DNA from: Gracilaria caudata
Lineage: Eukaryota; Rhodophyta; Florideophyceae; Gracilariales; Gracilariaceae
Assembly (NCBI GenBank): GCA_030374735.1
Contig: JASCIV010000431.1
Coordinates: forward strand, 1 to 19,604
Length of the DNA: 19,604 nt
Direction of reading: 5' to 3'
Shown here one piece after another: positions 17,342 to 19,604 of this stretch (the stretch's first letter is position 1; each line of letters starts with the position of its first letter). The notes below the pieces were generated by a model. That model worked only from the letters and a program-made list of their open reading frames with translations. It did no database searches and was not told the DNA's origin. The translations under genes were made by a program, and so were the position numbers.

Positions 17342-18271
17342 GAGTGACGTGGGATATTTCGGAGGAAGAAAGTGAGGTCGACTTCCCCCTGCAAGGAGAT
17401 TGCAACATGTACGCGTCCGCCCACGATGTTTGTCCGCCGTTGCCAGCCGAGTTCCGCAGCCTTTCTAACATTATATTACGTAACACATCACTTCAGGCTG
17501 ACTGCGACTGACGGCAACGGCTGTTCCAGAACGCAAGGAACTCTTCGCCGATGCTGCTGAACGTCCGCATGTGCGTGATCGTGTAGAGATATATGCCTCT
17601 GCAAATTCATTCGAAGCATTGTTTTGAATGAGGCGGTCAGGCGGGGTCTAAAGCCTTTAAACAAGTGTGAACATGAGTCGTTAGAATACAGTAGACCTTT
17701 ACCGGAATTCACACGTAGTACCTTTGTACTGAAGGGGTTGCAAGTTCCAAAAACTGAATTTGTACCGTCTGTGGCCTATTTTTTCAATTGTTTAACCCTT
17801 GGGCAGACAAAGCACGAAAAATGACATCAACGTTAAACAAACTTTGACAAATAAATTTGGACATATTTCTTACAGTTACAACTGCACACCGGTGTTTAAA
17901 TTTAAATTAACGTAGAAAAACAAAATGGCGGTTTTGGAATACAACATTACGGACGGCATGACAAGAACGCGCATTTTCGTATTCTAAATCGAGGGCACGT
18001 GTTTAACCCTTTGGAGACGCGCGTCGGAGAATCTACTGGGTTCATCCGTAAATTCACAGTTCAGCTAACTTTACAGATAGAGAGCCACTCAGAGAGCGGC
18101 AACACAGTCGCAGTCGACATGAAGTCTGTAAAACTGTTCCGGGATTCGGGACCCCACAACAGATTTCTACTTTCACTCTTCATGTAAGCATTACGCAACT
18201 TTACTTGTATATTGCATGGAAGTCAAACTGTGACTCCATCCATAACCGCTTCAGAACTTTCAACTCTGTTC
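17342..18271. other. AT-rich intergenic stretch before the transposase-like ORF
   Basis: After the membrane-protein promoter the base composition falls to AT-rich (about 17690-18200), with a 10-nt palindrome ACACCGGTGT (17886-17895), TTTAAATTTAAA (17895-17906) and GACGCGCGTC (18016-18025), and two TTAACCCTT motifs (17792, 18003). No gene recognised. The shift in composition fits inserted mobile-element DNA. Confidence 0.45.
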
Positions 18272-19477
18272 ATGACGATGAAAAACAGCTATCTCCAAAC
18301 TACCTCATTTCTTCTGTTTGCAATCATTGTGCAAACAATTCTTGCAATAGAAGCCGCTGAAGCACGACCGCGTAAACGAAGGACTACATGTACCACGAAG
18401 TACAAGCGAACAGGCATCCAACATCCATTGCGACAGGAAACAGCGTGGCAACATTTGCTCCGAAACGGAACTGTAAACGAGTTTGTTGTGGCCTTAAGCG
18501 TTCCTCGATCTCTATTCTTTGCCGAATTATTGCCATTGTTTACATCATATTGTAGAACTATCCACCACGGATCGCCGTTTAAGCATTCATTTTCTCGACG
18601 TGGACGACACGCCATTCTTTTTACAGTAGACGTGCTGGGGTTGGGTTTGTGGTACTTAAGATTTGGCGACGTTACGTACTCTTTATGTCCAGTATTTGGG
18701 ATAACTCCGTCATCTGTATCGAAATGGCTGAAATTCTCTTTGAATGTTCTACACAACGTTGTATCGGATCCCCAAAACCGAATCTTTCGAATTGAGTGGC
18801 CATCAGAAAATGAGATGAAGAACTCGGCTGCAATGTTGGAGCGACATCGTCCGCACGGCTTCGCGCTCAGGGGTATACTTGCTGTCACGGGCGGTGCTAG
18901 AATGAAAGTCTGTAACTTTGAAGACCCTGACACCCAAAACGCGTACTACAATAGGTATACTCAAAGAGTGGAGGTTACAAACTTGCTTGTGTGGAATTTT
19001 AGAGGCGAAATCATTCATGCTGCGGTGAACTTTCCAGGTAGCTGGCACGACAGTCGGCTTGCGTATGTCTCTGGATTATACTTGCCTCCACTAAGAGAAG
19101 AAGAACACACTCCTCCAGGTAATGCATTGCTTGGAGACAGCGCGTTTGCCAGTAACATAGCTGCGGCGAAGGGAAAACTTGTGCGCGCTCGAAAGGTGAA
19201 TGAAACAAAGTGGGTTCCGAAATCAACTGGTTTGGTTGCTGTAGACCTGGCTCTGCAGCGTCTTTATCCAAAGGAGCGACAAAGCGCAGAATGGGGAGTG
19301 AGGGGTCTCAAAGCTCCTTTCCGACGGTTGTCTCGAACGCTACCTGCAGATCACGAGAGGAGAGGGCGAATACTTTCAATTTCATGTCGTCTTGTGAGCT
19401 ATCGGACTCTTCGTGTTGGATACAGCCAGATAGGTTCAGTATATTCACGTTGCAATTTAGACGATGCGGTGGAGTAG
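18272..19477 (+). CDS. PIF/Harbinger-type transposase-like protein (DDE_Tnp_4 / HARBI1 superfamily)
   Basis: 401 residues, intact, from the first in-frame ATG (18272). An HTH-like region lies before the nuclease fold (FGITPSSVSKWLKFSL). Nuclease-domain marks: GILAVTGGARMKV, where active relatives have a V/I-D-G-T-x-I block; FPGSWHDSRL with D260; ALLGDSAFA with D289; and AEWGVRGLKAPFRRL with E340 and Lys seven residues on (E-x6-K). D289 and E340 are spaced by 50 residues. The first acidic residue of the DDE triad appears replaced by Thr206, so the protein may be catalytically inactive: either a dead element or a host-domesticated copy. The N terminus has a hydrophobic stretch followed by PRKRR, atypical for the family. 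The usual Myb/SANT partner ORF is not in the window. Assignment to the superfamily is by motif order, not alignment. Confidence 0.8.
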   Translation: MTMKNSYLQTTSFLLFAIIVQTILAIEAAEARPRKRRTTCTTKYKRTGIQHPLRQETAWQHLLRNGTVNEFVVALSVPRSLFFAELLPLFTSYCRTIHHGSPFKHSFSRRGRHAILFTVDVLGLGLWYLRFGDVTYSLCPVFGITPSSVSKWLKFSLNVLHNVVSDPQNRIFRIEWPSENEMKNSAAMLERHRPHGFALRGILAVTGGARMKVCNFEDPDTQNAYYNRYTQRVEVTNLLVWNFRGEIIHAAVNFPGSWHDSRLAYVSGLYLPPLREEEHTPPGNALLGDSAFASNIAAAKGKLVRARKVNETKWVPKSTGLVAVDLALQRLYPKERQSAEWGVRGLKAPFRRLSRTLPADHERRGRILSISCRLVSYRTLRVGYSQIGSVYSRCNLDDAVE

Positions 19478-19604
19478 TAGGTGTTGGTGTACTCAAGTTT
19501 CTGGAGAATGAGAGAGGACCATTGCACAGTTCAAGATTGGCGGGAGGGTGAGAATGTCGATGCGAAAGAATCGTGCACATACATATCTGCCGCAGTGCAC
19601 ACGG
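19478..19604. other. Downstream flank of the transposase-like ORF, no element end visible
   Basis: 127 nt to the window edge. No inverted copy of the TTAACCCTT-type sequence seen upstream, and no other terminal repeat candidate, is present. The right end of any mobile element must lie beyond the window. Confidence 0.4.

Noticed and set aside
18289..18933. 214-codon frame antisense to the transposase-like ORF
   Set aside because: Shadow of the sense gene; contains no recognisable motif.

Overview
This looks like nuclear DNA from a plastid-bearing eukaryote, most likely a red alga. The evidence is a set of compact protein genes starting at ATG in eukaryotic context, few and short spliceosomal introns (two confident ones, 151 and 68 nt, both with GTAAGT donors), no operon-style ribosome-binding sites, several Ser/Arg/Ala-rich transit-peptide-like N termini, and a plant-type gene complement (monodehydroascorbate reductase, plant ACX2-like acyl-CoA oxidase, glycine-rich plastid-envelope-like protein). 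The lineage is an inference; nothing in the window fixes the species.

Layout, left to right: a PMCA/ACA-type calcium-pumping ATPase (129-3411, +, one intron); about 1.4 kb without a clear gene (a TAA microsatellite and some ORF-like debris); a probable plastid protein with a TPR-like region and a C-terminal membrane anchor (4834-5958, +), whose 3' end overlaps by 30 nt a convergent glycine-rich protein (5929-6366, -); a tiny membrane-segment ORF just upstream of that (6393-6527, -); monodehydroascorbate reductase (6815-8143, +); a convergent, probably plastid, two-helix membrane protein (8272-9036, -); a divergently placed peroxisomal acyl-CoA oxidase (9760-11912, +, one intron, C-terminal ARL targeting signal); a mitochondrial-carrier-family transporter (12561-13550, +); about 2 kb of gene-poor DNA with a pyrimidine-rich block, a GATTGC repeat cluster and a 47-nt near-perfect palindrome; an unrecognised 556-residue membrane protein (15671-17341, -), whose stop codon touches that palindrome; an AT-rich stretch; and a PIF/Harbinger-type transposase-derived ORF (18272-19477, +).

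The genes do not form one pathway. Two touch peroxide metabolism from opposite sides: acyl-CoA oxidase makes H2O2 during peroxisomal beta-oxidation, and monodehydroascorbate reductase regenerates the ascorbate used to remove it. This is a thematic link only; they are separated by another gene and there is no evidence of co-regulation.

The items most worth a second look are the intact transposase-like ORF that lacks the first catalytic aspartate, the long palindrome abutting a stop codon, the nested GATTGC inverted-repeat cluster, and the unresolved small-membrane-ORF/glycine-rich-protein locus around a six-base homopolymer at 6418-6423. No clear previously undescribed multi-gene system is visible.
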